Source: Enterobacterales bacterium
GTDB lineage: Bacteria; Pseudomonadota; Gammaproteobacteria; Enterobacterales; Enterobacteriaceae
Reading direction: 5' to 3'
Assembly (NCBI GenBank): GCA_015655145.1
Contig: JAATFO010000004.1
Coordinates: 1 to 64,000, forward strand
Length of the DNA stretch: 64,000 nucleotides
In this document: in pieces, positions 33,640 to 43,730 of the stretch
Layout: the number at the start of each line of letters is the position of its first letter
How positions within the stretch are numbered: the stretch's first letter is position 1
Notes under the pieces: model-generated
Told to the model about the DNA's origin: nothing
The model's input: the letters and a program-made list of their open reading frames with translations, nothing else
Database searches by the model: none
Program-made: the position numbers and the translations under genes

Positions 33640-35294
33640 TCAACCAACAAAACGAGGCGTTGCTGAGCATTCGCAACCTGACCGTCGCGTTGCCTGAAGG
33701 CGGAGATCGCCCCCATGCAGTGCGGGATATTTCCTTCGATCTACGCGCGGGCGAAATTTTATGTATCGTCGGCGAGTCAGGTTCAGGCAAGTCGATTAGC
33801 GCCAACGCCATTATGGGTTTGCTGCCTGACTATCTGAAACCGCAGGCCGGTAGCATCCTGTTCAAAGGCCATGATTTGCTGCAGCTCTCTGAAAACGCAT
33901 TGCTGAAATTACGCGGCAAAGATATCGGCATGATTTTCCAGGAACCCATGTCGGCGCTGAATCCGGTGATGACCGTTGGTCGGCAAATTGCCGAAGTCAT
34001 GGCCATCCATGGCGCTTATCCCGGCAACGAACGCGCCACCAGAGTCGTGCAGATGCTCGATTTAGTCGGCTTGCCCGACCCGCAAATTTTGCAGCATGCC
34101 TACCCATTCCGGCTTTCCGGTGGTCAGCGCCAAAGGGTGATGATTGCCATGGCGCTGGCATTGGAACCGGCGATCCTGATTGCCGACGAACCGACTACCG
34201 CGCTGGATGTAACCACCCAGGCACAAATCCTTGACTTGATCAAACGTATCCAGAAATCGATGGGCATGGGCGTGATGTTCATCACCCATGACTTTGGCGT
34301 GGTGGCCGATATCGCCGATCGGGTGGCGGTGATGGAAAAAGGCCTGCTGGTTGAGCAAGGATCGGTTTCGGCGGTGCTGAACCATCCCCAACATCCTTAT
34401 ACCCGCCGGCTTATCGCGGCAGTGCCGCATGGCCGAACCGATAAGTCGTTGTTGGCAGAGAGTCCGCGCCTGCCCCTGCTGGAAGTGAAAAATCTGCATA
34501 AGACCTACGTGACGGCACGGGGAATGATGGTCAAAAAGCGCGTAGTGCATGCTATTGATGATGTCAGTTTCACGGTACCTCATGGCCAGACGTTGGGTAT
34601 CGTTGGTGAATCGGGTTCAGGCAAATCGACCATTGGTAAATGTCTGCTTAGATTGGTCGATATAGACAGCGGCCAACTGATATTCAATGGCGAAAATATT
34701 GCCCTGCTGACACCCGCCCAGTTTCGTAAACATCGCCAGCATATTCAGATGATCTTCCAGGATCCCTTCGCTTCGCTGAATCCACGCCATACTGTAGGCC
34801 GTTCTATCATGGACGGTCCGTTAAGCAATGGCGTCGGCCGCAGGGAAGCTGAAATCCGCGCGCGTGAATTGCTGCGGCTGGTTGAACTTGATGAGTCGGC
34901 ATTCCATCGTTACCCCAATGAATTCTCAGGCGGCCAGCGCCAGCGGGTCGGTATTGCCCGCGCCTTAGCCTTACAACCACAGTTGCTGGTCGCCGATGAG
35001 TCAGTCTCGGCGCTGGACGTTTCCGTACAGGCTCAGGTACTGCAGCTTTTGCAGGATATTCAGCGGCGTTTACACCTTTCAATGATTTTCATTACCCACG
35101 ACCTTCGTGTCGCGGCCAAAATCTGCCATCAGATTGTGGTCATGCATAAGGGCCGCATCGTCGAGTACGGTGCGCCTGCTCAAGTGCTCGACCAGCCGCA
35201 GCACGCTTATACCCAGAGTTTGATCGATGCGATTCCAGGCAAAACATGGAATCCGATCTCTGCCATACACCCTCGCGATGGAATCCTGAAATGA
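33636..35294 (+). CDS. ABC importer ATPase, fused DppD-DppF type
   Basis: A 552-residue protein with two complete ABC ATPase domains in one chain. The first has the P loop GESGSGKS near residue 45, the signature [14 protein letters not shown] and Walker [13 protein letters not shown]. The second has [12 protein letters not shown] near residue 323, the signature [15 protein letters not shown] and Walker [13 protein letters not shown]. Each is followed by the oligopeptide-transporter C-terminal extension. One fused protein replaces the usual separate DppD and DppF. The start is GTG at 33636, overlapping the permease stop by four bases; the stop overlaps the next start by four bases. Confidence 0.93.
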   Translation: MINQQNEALLSIRNLTVALPEGGDRPHAVRDISFDLRAGEILCIVGESGSGKSISANAIMGLLPDYLKPQAGSILFKGHDLLQLSENALLKLRGKDIGMIFQEPMSALNPVMTVGRQIAEVMAIHGAYPGNERATRVVQMLDLVGLPDPQILQHAYPFRLSGGQRQRVMIAMALALEPAILIADEPTTALDVTTQAQILDLIKRIQKSMGMGVMFITHDFGVVADIADRVAVMEKGLLVEQGSVSAVLNHPQHPYTRRLIAAVPHGRTDKSLLAESPRLPLLEVKNLHKTYVTARGMMVKKRVVHAIDDVSFTVPHGQTLGIVGESGSGKSTIGKCLLRLVDIDSGQLIFNGENIALLTPAQFRKHRQHIQMIFQDPFASLNPRHTVGRSIMDGPLSNGVGRREAEIRARELLRLVELDESAFHRYPNEFSGGQRQRVGIARALALQPQLLVADESVSALDVSVQAQVLQLLQDIQRRLHLSMIFITHDLRVAAKICHQIVVMHKGRIVEYGAPAQVLDQPQHAYTQSLIDAIPGKTWNPISAIHPRDGILK

Positions 35295-37012
35295 CCAGTA
35301 AAACGTCCGACACAACTAAAGAAACGTTCGATTATGTGATCGTCGGCGCTGGCGCAGCCGGTGCAATCCTGGCCAACCGATTGAGCGCCGACCCGTCAGT
35401 CACGGTTTGCGTACTTGAAGCTGGCGGGCATGATCGCTCGCCCCTGCTCCATATCCCATCGGGTTTTATCAAAGTTATCTTTAATCCAGCCTACGCCTGG
35501 CAATTTTCTTCCCGGGCGACGGAGCAAACCGCCGGACGAAATGTCCCGATCCCTCAGGGCAAGGTGCTGGGCGGTACGACATCAATTAATGGCATGATCT
35601 ATAACCGCGGCCAGGCCGAGGACTATGACTTATGGGCTAACGCCGGTAATTCAGGGTGGAGCTATGCCGAGGTACTACCGTATTTTAAACGCATGGAAGC
35701 CTGTGCCAGCGAGATTGGCGAGAACAGGTTCCATGGGCGCGATGGATGTCTGCCCATCACCGGTCTGGACTGGATACACCCGATTTGTGAAGCCTTTATC
35801 CATGGTGCGACAAACAAAGGTTTGCCGCGTAATCCGGACTACAATGGCGCGACACAAGAAGGTGTGGGATATTTCCAGCGGACCATCAAAGGCCGTTGGC
35901 GCATGAGTACAGCAAGCACATTTCTGCGTCCGGCAAAATCACGTCCAAACCTGTTCATCAAAACGCATGCCCATGCCGTCGCGGTATTGCTTGAGGGAAA
36001 ATCTGCGGTGGGTATACGCTATCTTTACCGACAAAATACCGCGCAGCCTTTGGAGGTACATGCCCGCAAGGAAGTCATTATTTGCAGTGGAGCAATCAAT
36101 ACACCCAAGCTTATGCAGCTTTCAGGTATTGGTCCGGCGCCGCTGCTCGCCTCGTTAGGCATACCGCTACGCCATGAACTGCCCGGTGTCGGTGAAAATC
36201 TGCGCGATCATTTTTCGGTGCGCCTGGTGGCCCGGGTGCGTAATAGCCTCACCATCAATGAAATGGTCAATGGATTGGGCCTGATGAAGCAAATCGGCCG
36301 CTGGTTACTCGGCAAACCAAACATACTGGCCGTTAGCCCATCGCTGGTGCATTGGTTTGCTAAATCAGACAAAGCGCTAACGCGTCCGGATCTTCAGGGC
36401 GTCTTCTCGCCCGCCAGTTATAAAGAGGGCTATGTTGGCCTTCTGGATAATTTCCCAGGCATGACTGTCGGCGTCTGGGGGCATCGCCCCTTTAGCGTCG
36501 GTTACGTCCACGCGCAATCGTCAGATCCCCTGCAGGAACCGTTGGTTCAGGCAAATTATCTCGCCGACGCCCGCGACAGGGAAGTGCTGCTAAGCGGTAT
36601 GAGGCAGGCGCGGGAACTCCTGCGCACCGCCGAGCTGGCAGGCTACTTTGAGAGCGAGGCGATGCCGGGAGAGAGCGTTACCAGCGATCAAGCGCTTCTG
36701 GATTACGCGCGTCGATATGGCGTTTCCGCCTGTCACCTGATTGGGACATCACGCATGGGGCCGAAAGAGGATCCGATGGCGGTGGTTGATGATCGGTTAT
36801 GCGTGCATGGACTGCAGGGACTGCGGATTGTCGATGCGTCGATCATGCCCAGTACCCCCTCGGCAAATACCTGTGCGGCAACGATGATGATCGCCGAAAA
36901 GGCCAGCGACATGATCCGTGGCAAAGCGCCCATGGAACCGATTTTTACCCGTGAGCCCCTAACACAGCAGAAATCCGATGCAGGAGCCGCTTATGCCGAA
37001 GTTGACCGCTAA
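35291..37012 (+). CDS. GMC-family FAD oxidoreductase (choline-dehydrogenase-like)
   Basis: A 573-residue GMC flavoenzyme: FAD-binding start YVIVGAGAAGAILANRL, signature 1 GKVLGGTTSINGMIYNRG, signature 2 SGAINTPKLMQLSGIGP, the catalytic His in CHLIGTSRMG, and the C-terminal [20 protein letters not shown] with the conserved Asn. It oxidises a primary alcohol on an unknown substrate. It is only distantly similar to BetA of this window and sits in an unrelated operon with an importer and an amidase, so choline is unlikely to be the substrate. It overlaps the ATPase stop by four bases and the AtzG-like gene by 20. Confidence 0.9.
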   Translation: MTSKTSDTTKETFDYVIVGAGAAGAILANRLSADPSVTVCVLEAGGHDRSPLLHIPSGFIKVIFNPAYAWQFSSRATEQTAGRNVPIPQGKVLGGTTSINGMIYNRGQAEDYDLWANAGNSGWSYAEVLPYFKRMEACASEIGENRFHGRDGCLPITGLDWIHPICEAFIHGATNKGLPRNPDYNGATQEGVGYFQRTIKGRWRMSTASTFLRPAKSRPNLFIKTHAHAVAVLLEGKSAVGIRYLYRQNTAQPLEVHARKEVIICSGAINTPKLMQLSGIGPAPLLASLGIPLRHELPGVGENLRDHFSVRLVARVRNSLTINEMVNGLGLMKQIGRWLLGKPNILAVSPSLVHWFAKSDKALTRPDLQGVFSPASYKEGYVGLLDNFPGMTVGVWGHRPFSVGYVHAQSSDPLQEPLVQANYLADARDREVLLSGMRQARELLRTAELAGYFESEAMPGESVTSDQALLDYARRYGVSACHLIGTSRMGPKEDPMAVVDDRLCVHGLQGLRIVDASIMPSTPSANTCAATMMIAEKASDMIRGKAPMEPIFTREPLTQQKSDAGAAYAEVDR

Positions 37013-37202
37013 TGATATTAAAACCGCCGCCAGGCACGCCGGCTGGCGTCTTGCGCCGCAGCGTGCCGAACAAATCGCCGCCGTTGCCGCTGAGCGAATC
37101 GTTGTGTTCGAGCGGGTCCGGGCACGTTTGCAATTTGATGATGACACCGGGTTTGCCCAGGTTCTGGATGCGACCCGCCATCCCGAAGAGGGGAACATCT
37201 GA
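36993..37202 (+). CDS. AtzG-like small subunit (DUF4089)
   Basis: A 69-residue protein starting MPKLTANDIKTAARHAGWRL. It resembles AtzG, a small GatC-like partner that forms a complex with the amidase AtzE and is needed for its folding or activity. The start is ATG at 36993 behind AGGAG and lies inside the 3' end of the GMC gene; the stop TGA overlaps the amidase ATG by one base. This close coupling to an amidase-signature gene is the main support. The AtzG resemblance is from memory and needs a profile search. Confidence 0.75.
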   Translation: MPKLTANDIKTAARHAGWRLAPQRAEQIAAVAAERIVVFERVRARLQFDDDTGFAQVLDATRHPEEGNI

Positions 37203-38650
37203 TGGATGGGCTTAACATGACATTGATCGAGGCGAGCCAGGCGATTAGGCGGCGCGAAGTGTCTTCGCTGGAACTAACCCAGGCGGCGATCGCGCATGCC
37301 CATCGATTGCAGCCCGATTTTAATGCGTTTGTACGTTTCGACGAGGAGCAAGCCCTTGCCGGTGCCCGTCGCTGTGACCAGGATCTCCACCGGGGTTTGC
37401 CTGTCCAGCCTCTGCAAGGCCTGCCGCTGGCCCATAAAGATATGTTCTATCGTCGTGGGCTAATTTCAACATGCGGTTCAAAACTCAGAGAGCATTGGGT
37501 AGCCGATACGACAGCGACGGTACTGGAAAAAATCGACGCCAGTGGCGCAGTCCAGATTGGCACCCTGAATATGACCGAGTTCGCTTATGGTCCCACCGGC
37601 CAGAATGCGTTTTTGGGCGATGCGCGTAATCCCTGGAACCCGGCCCATATCAGCGGCGGATCATCTTCAGGCTCAGCCATTGCCACTGCCGCACGTATCG
37701 TTTTTGGCGCGCTGGGCTCGGACACAGCCGGTTCTGTGAGAATGCCAGCCAGTCTGTGTGGCATTACCGGGATGAAAACCACGCTGGGCCTGGTCTCCCG
37801 TGCAGGTTGCATGCCGTTATCGGGTTCACTGGACACCATTGGTCCCTTGACGCGTACCGTCGCGGACAACGCGCAACTGTTGTCAGTCATTGCCGGTCAC
37901 GATCCGCGAGACGGCGTATCGGCTCATTCAAATCTGGGGATCCCGGGTACACCCGAGCATATTTTCAACCGCGCGGTGGCCCTCGGCCAGCGAGGGTCCC
38001 TCACCGGTTTACGCGTGGGATGGCCGTTGGGTTATTTCGATGAAAACCTTGACGTACAGGTCAGTGCTTTACTGACTCAGGCGGCGCGACAATTCGCTGC
38101 ATTGGGCGCCGAGATCATTGAAGTTCCGATGCCCGACCTTGAGGCGGTCAATGCGGTCGGCATGATCCTGAACTGGGGTGATGTGCTGGCCCTGCATGGT
38201 GCAAACATGCGCGAGCGTGTCGATGGATACAGCGCACAAACCCGTGGACGCATTGAGGTCGCGTTGGCCGCCGGCGTGCAGGACTATATTGACGCGCAAC
38301 GTTCCCGGGGCATGTTATTGCGCGAATTTGTCGCCTCTGTTTTCAACTATTGTGATGTGCTGTTAACACCGACACTGGCATTCCCGACCCCAGCGTTGGC
38401 CGATGTGGATGTCGCCGGTGGACCAAAAATGATGAAGATCCTCGACGAGATCACCCGACTAATGCGCCCGGTCAATGTGCTCGGCCTGCCAGCTCTCGCG
38501 TTACCCTGTGGTTTCACTGAACAGTGCTTACCTTACGGTATGCAATTGATTGCCAGGCCGTTTGGCGAAAGCCTGCTCTACCGGATGGGTTCAGCTTATC
38601 AGGCTCATACCGACTGGCATGTTAAGTCCCCTGTGGGCTTGTGTCTTTAA
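37202..38650 (+). CDS. amidase-signature hydrolase (AtzE-like)
   Basis: A 482-residue amidase-signature enzyme. The Ser-cisSer-Lys triad can be read: Lys in GLPLAHKDMF near residue 80, cis-Ser in GGSSSGSA near residue 155, and the nucleophile in GSDTAGSVRMPASLCG near residue 180. The family cleaves amides, including amides of small acids, urea derivatives and aminoacyl-tRNA intermediates. Coupling to the AtzG-like gene points to a heteromeric enzyme of AtzE type. The operon lacks the other biuret/cyanurate genes, so biuret itself is not indicated. The substrate is unknown. Confidence 0.88.
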   Translation: MDGLNMTLIEASQAIRRREVSSLELTQAAIAHAHRLQPDFNAFVRFDEEQALAGARRCDQDLHRGLPVQPLQGLPLAHKDMFYRRGLISTCGSKLREHWVADTTATVLEKIDASGAVQIGTLNMTEFAYGPTGQNAFLGDARNPWNPAHISGGSSSGSAIATAARIVFGALGSDTAGSVRMPASLCGITGMKTTLGLVSRAGCMPLSGSLDTIGPLTRTVADNAQLLSVIAGHDPRDGVSAHSNLGIPGTPEHIFNRAVALGQRGSLTGLRVGWPLGYFDENLDVQVSALLTQAARQFAALGAEIIEVPMPDLEAVNAVGMILNWGDVLALHGANMRERVDGYSAQTRGRIEVALAAGVQDYIDAQRSRGMLLREFVASVFNYCDVLLTPTLAFPTPALADVDVAGGPKMMKILDEITRLMRPVNVLGLPALALPCGFTEQCLPYGMQLIARPFGESLLYRMGSAYQAHTDWHVKSPVGLCL

Positions 38651-38686
38651 TGCTCATGAGCGTCATTTTTTAGGATATTTAGTACT

Positions 38687-39712
38687 ATGAACCAGGACTA
38701 TCAGATTTTCGATGCAGGTGATGTTGTCCTCCAGTCCGGCCGCACTCTGCGCGGCATGAAGCTGGCCTATAAAACCTTCGGCACATTAAATCCGGCGCGT
38801 ACCAACGCCATCCTTTACCCGACATCGTTCGGCGCACAGCATTATGATACGCAATTTATGATCGCGCCTGGGGCTGCCCTGGATCCGGAAAAATATTTTA
38901 TCGTGATCCCGAATGCATTCGGTAACGGTCTGTCAAGCTCGCCTTCCACCCTGCAATGGCCTGACCAGGGCGATCGTTATCCGCAGGTTACGGTATATGA
39001 TGGGGTCACCGTCCAACAGCGTATGCTGGCCGAACTATGGGGCATTGATAAACTCGCCATGGTTTACGGTTATTCGATGGGTGCCATGCAAGCCTACCAC
39101 TGGGCGGCGATGTTTCCGACTCAGGTAGAACGCATTGCCGTGGTGTGCGGCGCGGCGCGTTGTTCCCCACATAATCGTGTGTTTCTTGAAGGCGTGGAAG
39201 CAGCGCTAACCGCCGATCCTGCCTGGAAAGACGGGATATTCGTGGAGAAACCACGACGGGGTTTTCGGGCGATGGGACGGGTTTACGCAGGCTGGGCGCT
39301 ATCGCAGCGTTTTTATCGTGAAGAGACCTGGCGTCAACTCGGCGCCAGCTCGCTGGAAGATTATTTGATCACCTTTTGGGAAAACAATTTTTACCGGCGT
39401 GATCCCAGCGATCTGCTGGCGCAATTATGGACCTGGAAACATGGCGACATCAGCGCCAATACACAGTACAACGGCGATTTCGCCAGTGCGCTCGCGAACA
39501 TCCAGGCCCGCACCTTACTGTTACCCGGCGACCATGATCTTTATTTTCAGGTCGCGGACAGCGAAGATGAAATGATCCACCTGAACAATGCCACGCTTAA
39601 GCCCATTCCATCCATCTGGGGACATCGGGCTGGACATCCGCTCAACCAACCGGAGGATCGCGATTTCATCAATCGACATGTACGTGCATTACTCGACGAA
39701 CAGGGTGCCTGA
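38687..39712 (+). CDS. homoserine-acetyltransferase-like alpha/beta hydrolase
   Basis: A 341-residue alpha/beta hydrolase of the MetX-like group. It has the start region RGMKLAYKTFGTLNPARTNA, the oxyanion region PTSFGAQHYD, the nucleophile elbow YGYSMGAMQAYHWA near residue 130, an Asp in LLPGDHDLYF and the catalytic His in SIWGHRAGHP. True homoserine acyltransferases are found in methionine loci; here the gene ends a catabolic operon, so an ester or thioester hydrolase or acyltransferase acting on the pathway's intermediate is more likely. It is 36 bases past the amidase gene. Confidence 0.85.
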   Translation: MNQDYQIFDAGDVVLQSGRTLRGMKLAYKTFGTLNPARTNAILYPTSFGAQHYDTQFMIAPGAALDPEKYFIVIPNAFGNGLSSSPSTLQWPDQGDRYPQVTVYDGVTVQQRMLAELWGIDKLAMVYGYSMGAMQAYHWAAMFPTQVERIAVVCGAARCSPHNRVFLEGVEAALTADPAWKDGIFVEKPRRGFRAMGRVYAGWALSQRFYREETWRQLGASSLEDYLITFWENNFYRRDPSDLLAQLWTWKHGDISANTQYNGDFASALANIQARTLLLPGDHDLYFQVADSEDEMIHLNNATLKPIPSIWGHRAGHPLNQPEDRDFINRHVRALLDEQGA

Positions 39713-40253
39713 GGAATACGCGGACCACACACGTACAGTGGCACATCAGCGCCTGGCAGGACGCAATGCGCGGTGGAAATGGACCACGGATTGCACTCAC
39801 CGGTCACGGGCAGACACTGCCATGTACCTCTGATTTATTCATCACACCAGGGAACAAAAAATAAGTACAGTCAGAAGGGTAATATATAACTATTATTTTC
39901 AGTTAAGCGCCTGGCCCAGTAGGTATTATTGTCGCAGTCAATTTGGGCACGGACAGCGCGGAGAAACCGGAGCGGACACGTAGTACGTGAGGATTTAGCG
40001 CACTGCCCTGGGCCAAAGTGGCAAGTAAAATTTTCCTGATGGGACAGGCTCTAAGTAATATTAATAATTCCCCGCCATATATAATCGCAGGACAATGACC
40101 GATAATGCGTTTAAGTCAAATTAAACATCGAGTAGTATTGCGGCAACCCTGACCACGGTGAAGGTAAGGAAAATCAACGGACAGCCATAATACCCGCGAA
40201 CTTTTCGCCGGGATTCTGGCAAATAATTTCTTTAAGGATTGATGAACTCACTA
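39713..40253. other. decayed stretch with a repeat-like block
   Basis: About 540 bases with no supported gene. Bases 39910-40055 contain a GC-balanced block (GACAGCGCGGAGAAACCGGA, then TACGTGAGGATTTAGCGCAC, then GGGACAGGCTC) that reads like an interspersed enterobacterial repeat unit, but I cannot name it. AT-rich DNA follows up to the PAAR remnant. Confidence 0.35.
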
Positions 40254-40460
40254 ATGGAGGCGATGGGATTTTATCTGCGGGTGGGTGATTACACCACCTG
40301 CGGTGGGAAAAGACAGACAGAAGATGAAACATTAAGCTGGTACGGCGTCGCCGGCGCGCGGGAAGGCGATGCAGTGACCTGTGGTTAACATCTGGGCGGA
40401 TATAAAATTTTGGGCGGCACCCCTGACAGCTGGGACAAGCGTGGTGACTCCAATGAGTAG
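40254..40460 (+). pseudogene. dead PAAR-spike gene (type VI secretion type)
   Basis: Read from ATG at 40254, the frame begins MEAMGFYLRVGDYTTCGGKR and continues GVAGAREGDAVTCG, then an in-frame TAA at 40386-40388, then HLGGYKILGGTPDSWDKRGD to TAG at 40458-40460. The pattern (GDxTTCGG, AREGDxVTCG, YxIxGG) is that of short PAAR proteins, which cap the VgrG spike in type VI secretion. The TAA replaces the usual Lys codon (AAA), so one base change killed it. Its C-terminus is cut by IS1-derived DNA from about 40443. Confidence 0.75.
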
Positions 40461-40632
40461 AACATGTACTTTTCAATGAAGGCTCCGATGACTTTTTCAT
40501 GAAGCTCAATCGAGCGTGAGAAGCAGATTATTTTCCGGGCCAGACGTTTAATACGTGTTCTCAATGTCAGGTTGTTGCGCTCAATACGTTGAGTAAATAT
40601 CTTGCCGCTCAGACACTCAACGGCTGCCTTTT
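40443..40632 (-). mobile_element. IS1-family insB 3' fragment (copy C)
   Basis: On the minus strand the translation gives the InsB C-terminus, with [20 protein letters not shown] at its end and [20 protein letters not shown] before it. Its terminus GGTGACTCCAATGAG resembles the known IS1 right end. Only the 3' third is left. It closely resembles copies A and B at the window's left end but in opposite orientation. Confidence 0.8.
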
Positions 40633-40640
40633 TGGCTCAC

Positions 40641-40680
40641 TGAACCGCCCCGGACTTCCCTCATTATTTAGAGAATAACC
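40641..40680. repeat. possible IS3-family terminal sequence
   Basis: TGAACCGCCCCGGACTTCCC resembles the terminal repeat of some IS3-group elements found in plant-associated and other Enterobacterales. No matching second end or transposase is present here, so at most one end has survived. The call is from memory of the terminal sequence. Confidence 0.35.
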
Positions 40681-40725
40681 TGCAGATGAGTGAGCTAAAG
40701 CGCCTAAAATTTTATCGCTATAACA

Positions 40726-41913
40726 CTACAACGCTTCTGCGCATGCCCAGGCCGAGCTCCAGGCCCACTGGAAATTGTAGCCGCCTAACCAGCCTGTCAC
40801 ATCGACCACTTCACCAATAAAGTACAGACAAGGCACTTCGCGTGCCGCCATGGTTTTTGACGAGAGCTGGGTGGTATCTACCCCGCCTTGCGTCACTTCG
40901 GCTGTCCGATAACCTTCCGTGCCGTTGGGTTGTATGCGCCACTGGTGTAATGTGGCCGCCAGTTCGCTCTGTTGCCGGTGATTAAGTTGTTTTAGCGTGG
41001 CATCAGGTACCTTGCCCAGCGTTTGCAGCACGTCCACCAGCCGTCGCGGCAGCAACTTTGCCAGGGTATTTTTCAGGCTTTGATTGGGGTGCGCCAGGCG
41101 CTCATCATTGATCACGGTATTCAGATCTGCCGAAGGCGATAAATCGACAGTAATATGCTCCCCTGGTTGCCAGTAACTGGAGGTTTGCAACACGGCCGGT
41201 CCGGACAAACCCCGGTGGGTAAACAGCAACGCTTCTTTAAATACCGTGCCATCCTGCGCGGTAATCGCCACAGGTACTGAGACCCCCGCCAGTGTTTGCA
41301 CTGTATCCAGCAACGGTTTATGCAGCGTAAAAGGGACTAACGCCGCCCGCGTCGGGTGGACAGATAAACCAAATTGTGCCGCAATTTTGTAGCCGAACGG
41401 CGTCGCCCCTAAACCCGGCATCGACAACCCGCCACTGGCGATCACCAGGTTCTCGGCCTGAACATCCTGCATCCCATTGAGTTGCAAGGTGTAGCCGCTG
41501 TCGTCACGATCCAGCCGCAATACTTCACTGCGCAGCCGTAATGTTACTCGCCCCTGCTCGCATTCCCGCAGCAGCAAATCAACAATTTGCCCGGCGGAAT
41601 CGTCGCAAAACAACTGACCCAGCGCTTTTTCGTGATAAGCAATACCATAGCGAGATACCAGGTCAATAAAATCCCACTGGGTATAACGCGCCAGCGCCGA
41701 TTTACAAAAGTGAGGATTTTGGGACAGATACGCTGCGGGTTCAGTATAAAGATTGGTAAAATTACAACGTCCGCCCCCCGACATCAGGATCTTCCGCCCG
41801 GGTTTTTTGCCGTTATCAAGCAACAAAACACGGCGCCCGCGTTGTCCGGCCCGTGCGGCACAGAACAAACCGGCAGCCCCTGCGCCAACAATGATAACGT
41901 CGTACTTTTCCAC
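40726..41913 (-). CDS. yhiN: HI0933-like flavoprotein YhiN
   Basis: A 395-residue flavoprotein of the BaiN/HI0933 (aminoacetone oxidase-like) family: FAD-binding start YDVIIVGAGAAGLFCAARAG, KKPGRKILMSGGGRCNFTN, and the C-terminal FIGEVVDVTGWLGGYNFQWA. Its substrate in Enterobacterales is not known. The start is GTG at 41913, behind a GGGAG site. The frame reaches 41 codons further upstream, but that part has no similarity to the family. It is next to pitA and divergent from it, as in E. coli. Confidence 0.93.
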   Translation of the reverse strand: MEKYDVIIVGAGAAGLFCAARAGQRGRRVLLLDNGKKPGRKILMSGGGRCNFTNLYTEPAAYLSQNPHFCKSALARYTQWDFIDLVSRYGIAYHEKALGQLFCDDSAGQIVDLLLRECEQGRVTLRLRSEVLRLDRDDSGYTLQLNGMQDVQAENLVIASGGLSMPGLGATPFGYKIAAQFGLSVHPTRAALVPFTLHKPLLDTVQTLAGVSVPVAITAQDGTVFKEALLFTHRGLSGPAVLQTSSYWQPGEHITVDLSPSADLNTVINDERLAHPNQSLKNTLAKLLPRRLVDVLQTLGKVPDATLKQLNHRQQSELAATLHQWRIQPNGTEGYRTAEVTQGGVDTTQLSSKTMAAREVPCLYFIGEVVDVTGWLGGYNFQWAWSSAWACAEAL

Positions 41914-42152
41914 GCGAACTCCCGCCAGCGGATAAAACGGTGATTGTAGAGAGTTGCCCACCACGTTACCAGCGTAACAAAAGCGCAGGAAAAGTAACAC
42001 AATGTAAGTGGCTAATTTCTGGCATCTTTCTGCCATTAGTTGAAGAGAAACGACTTATCCGAAGAAAAAAAAGTCTATATTTCCCTTTCCCCCGACGCAG
42101 TTTGTCGCTGATAATGCGCCGCGTTCATGTTCCCTAAAATGGCGTAACATTT

Positions 42153-43658
42153 ATGCTGCATCTGTTTGCTGGTCTTGAGTTCCATACCGGCCTGTTATTA
42201 GTGCTCGCACTGCTGTTTGTCTTATTTTATGAAGCCATTAACGGCTTCCATGATACAGCGAATGCGGTCGCCACCGTGATTTATACCCGGGCAATGCGCT
42301 CACAGCTGGCGGTTGTCATGGCCGGGGTATTTAACTTCCTTGGTGTATTACTGGGTGGATTGAGTGTCGCTTATGCGATTGTCCACCTACTTCCAACTGA
42401 CTTGTTGATCAACGTAGGCTCGGCGCATGGCCTGGCGATGGTATTTTCCATGCTGCTTGCAGCCATTATCTGGAACCTGGGCACCTGGTATTTTGGCCTG
42501 CCGGCATCCAGTTCCCACACCTTGATTGGCGCCATCATCGGGATAGGGCTGACCAATGCGTTGCTCACCGGCTCTTCGGTAGTTGATGCACTTAATATTC
42601 CCAAAATGATCAGTATTTTTATGTCGCTGATCCTCTCACCCATCCTGGGGCTAATTATTGCCGGAACGCTGATTTTTTTGCTGCGCCGTTACTGGAGCGG
42701 AACCAAAAAAAAACGGCGTGTCCATATGACGCCGGCTGAACGCGAAAAAATCGATGGCAAGAGAAAACCGCCATTCTGGACACGTATTGCGTTAATCACG
42801 TCAGCGATTGGTGTGAGCTATTCTCACGGCGCCAACGATGGACAAAAAGGTATCGGCCTGATCATGCTGGTGTTGATCGGTGTCGCGCCGGCCGGGTTTG
42901 TGGTCAATATGAATGCGTCCGGTTATGACATCACACGTACCCGGGATGCCATAAGCCATCTCGGACAATATTACCAACAGCACAACAATATACTGACGCA
43001 AATGACGCCCCCGGCGTTACCGACACCCGAAGAAGCGCCCAACGGACCACAAGAGTTCCACTGCAACAGCGACCGTGCCGTGCAAGCGATTCAACATGCT
43101 CAGGGACTGCTGAATAATCTGCAAAGTTACGATACCCTCAGCGGCGAGCAACGCGGCCAGCTACGCCGTTTGTTAATCTGCATTTCTGATACCGCAGATA
43201 AAGTCGCTAAGCTACCTACCACGCAGGCTGATGACCAACGTTTCCTCGGTAAATTGCAAACTGACTTGCTGAATACCGTCGAGTACGCGCCAGTATGGAT
43301 CATTATGGTGGTCGCGATGGCATTGTCTCTGGGTACTATGGTGGGCTGGCGGCGGGTCGCCACCACTATCGGCGAAAAAATAGGCAAAAAAGGGATGACA
43401 TACGCCCAGGGAATGTCCGCTCAGATTACGGCGGCGCTCTCCATTGGCGTCGCCAGCTATACCGGGATGCCCGTCTCCACCACCCATATTCTCTCTTCGT
43501 CGGTGGCTGGCACCATGCTGGTTGACGGTGGTGGGGTTCAACGCCGCACAATCACAAACATTGCGCTGGCATGGGTCTTTACGTTGCCGGTTTCAATCCT
43601 GCTGTCTGGTTCATTGTACTGGATCGCTTTGCAACTGATCGGGCACTTCCCGGCATGA
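42153..43658 (+). CDS. pitA: low-affinity phosphate transporter PitA
   Basis: PitA is a proton-coupled transporter of metal-phosphate complexes. The 501-residue protein has about ten membrane segments and the two PiT-family signatures [18 protein letters not shown] near residue 32 and [18 protein letters not shown] near residue 220, with a long cytoplasmic loop in between. It is divergent from yhiN and convergent with uspB, the E. coli order. The strong hairpin at 43665 separates it from uspB. Confidence 0.96.
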   Translation: MLHLFAGLEFHTGLLLVLALLFVLFYEAINGFHDTANAVATVIYTRAMRSQLAVVMAGVFNFLGVLLGGLSVAYAIVHLLPTDLLINVGSAHGLAMVFSMLLAAIIWNLGTWYFGLPASSSHTLIGAIIGIGLTNALLTGSSVVDALNIPKMISIFMSLILSPILGLIIAGTLIFLLRRYWSGTKKKRRVHMTPAEREKIDGKRKPPFWTRIALITSAIGVSYSHGANDGQKGIGLIMLVLIGVAPAGFVVNMNASGYDITRTRDAISHLGQYYQQHNNILTQMTPPALPTPEEAPNGPQEFHCNSDRAVQAIQHAQGLLNNLQSYDTLSGEQRGQLRRLLICISDTADKVAKLPTTQADDQRFLGKLQTDLLNTVEYAPVWIIMVVAMALSLGTMVGWRRVATTIGEKIGKKGMTYAQGMSAQITAALSIGVASYTGMPVSTTHILSSSVAGTMLVDGGGVQRRTITNIALAWVFTLPVSILLSGSLYWIALQLIGHFPA

Positions 43659-43664
43659 CAACCG

Positions 43665-43708
43665 GCAGACTGTGGCGGCGAGACATTGAACTCGCCGCCA
43701 CAGTCTGC
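43665..43708. terminator. long bidirectional hairpin between pitA and uspB
   Basis: Arms of 18 bases (GCAGACTGTGGCGGCGAG and its exact complement) flank an eight-base loop. It starts a few bases past the pitA stop and about 20 bases before the uspB stop, so it can serve both convergent genes. It has no clear U-tract on either side. Confidence 0.7.
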
Positions 43709-43730
43709 TGTTGTTGATTCAGCCCGTTTT

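Noticed and set aside
36945-37218. Several overlapping reading frames around the AtzG-like gene
   Set aside because: Only the 69-codon frame has a ribosome binding site, a partner gene in phase, and family resemblance.
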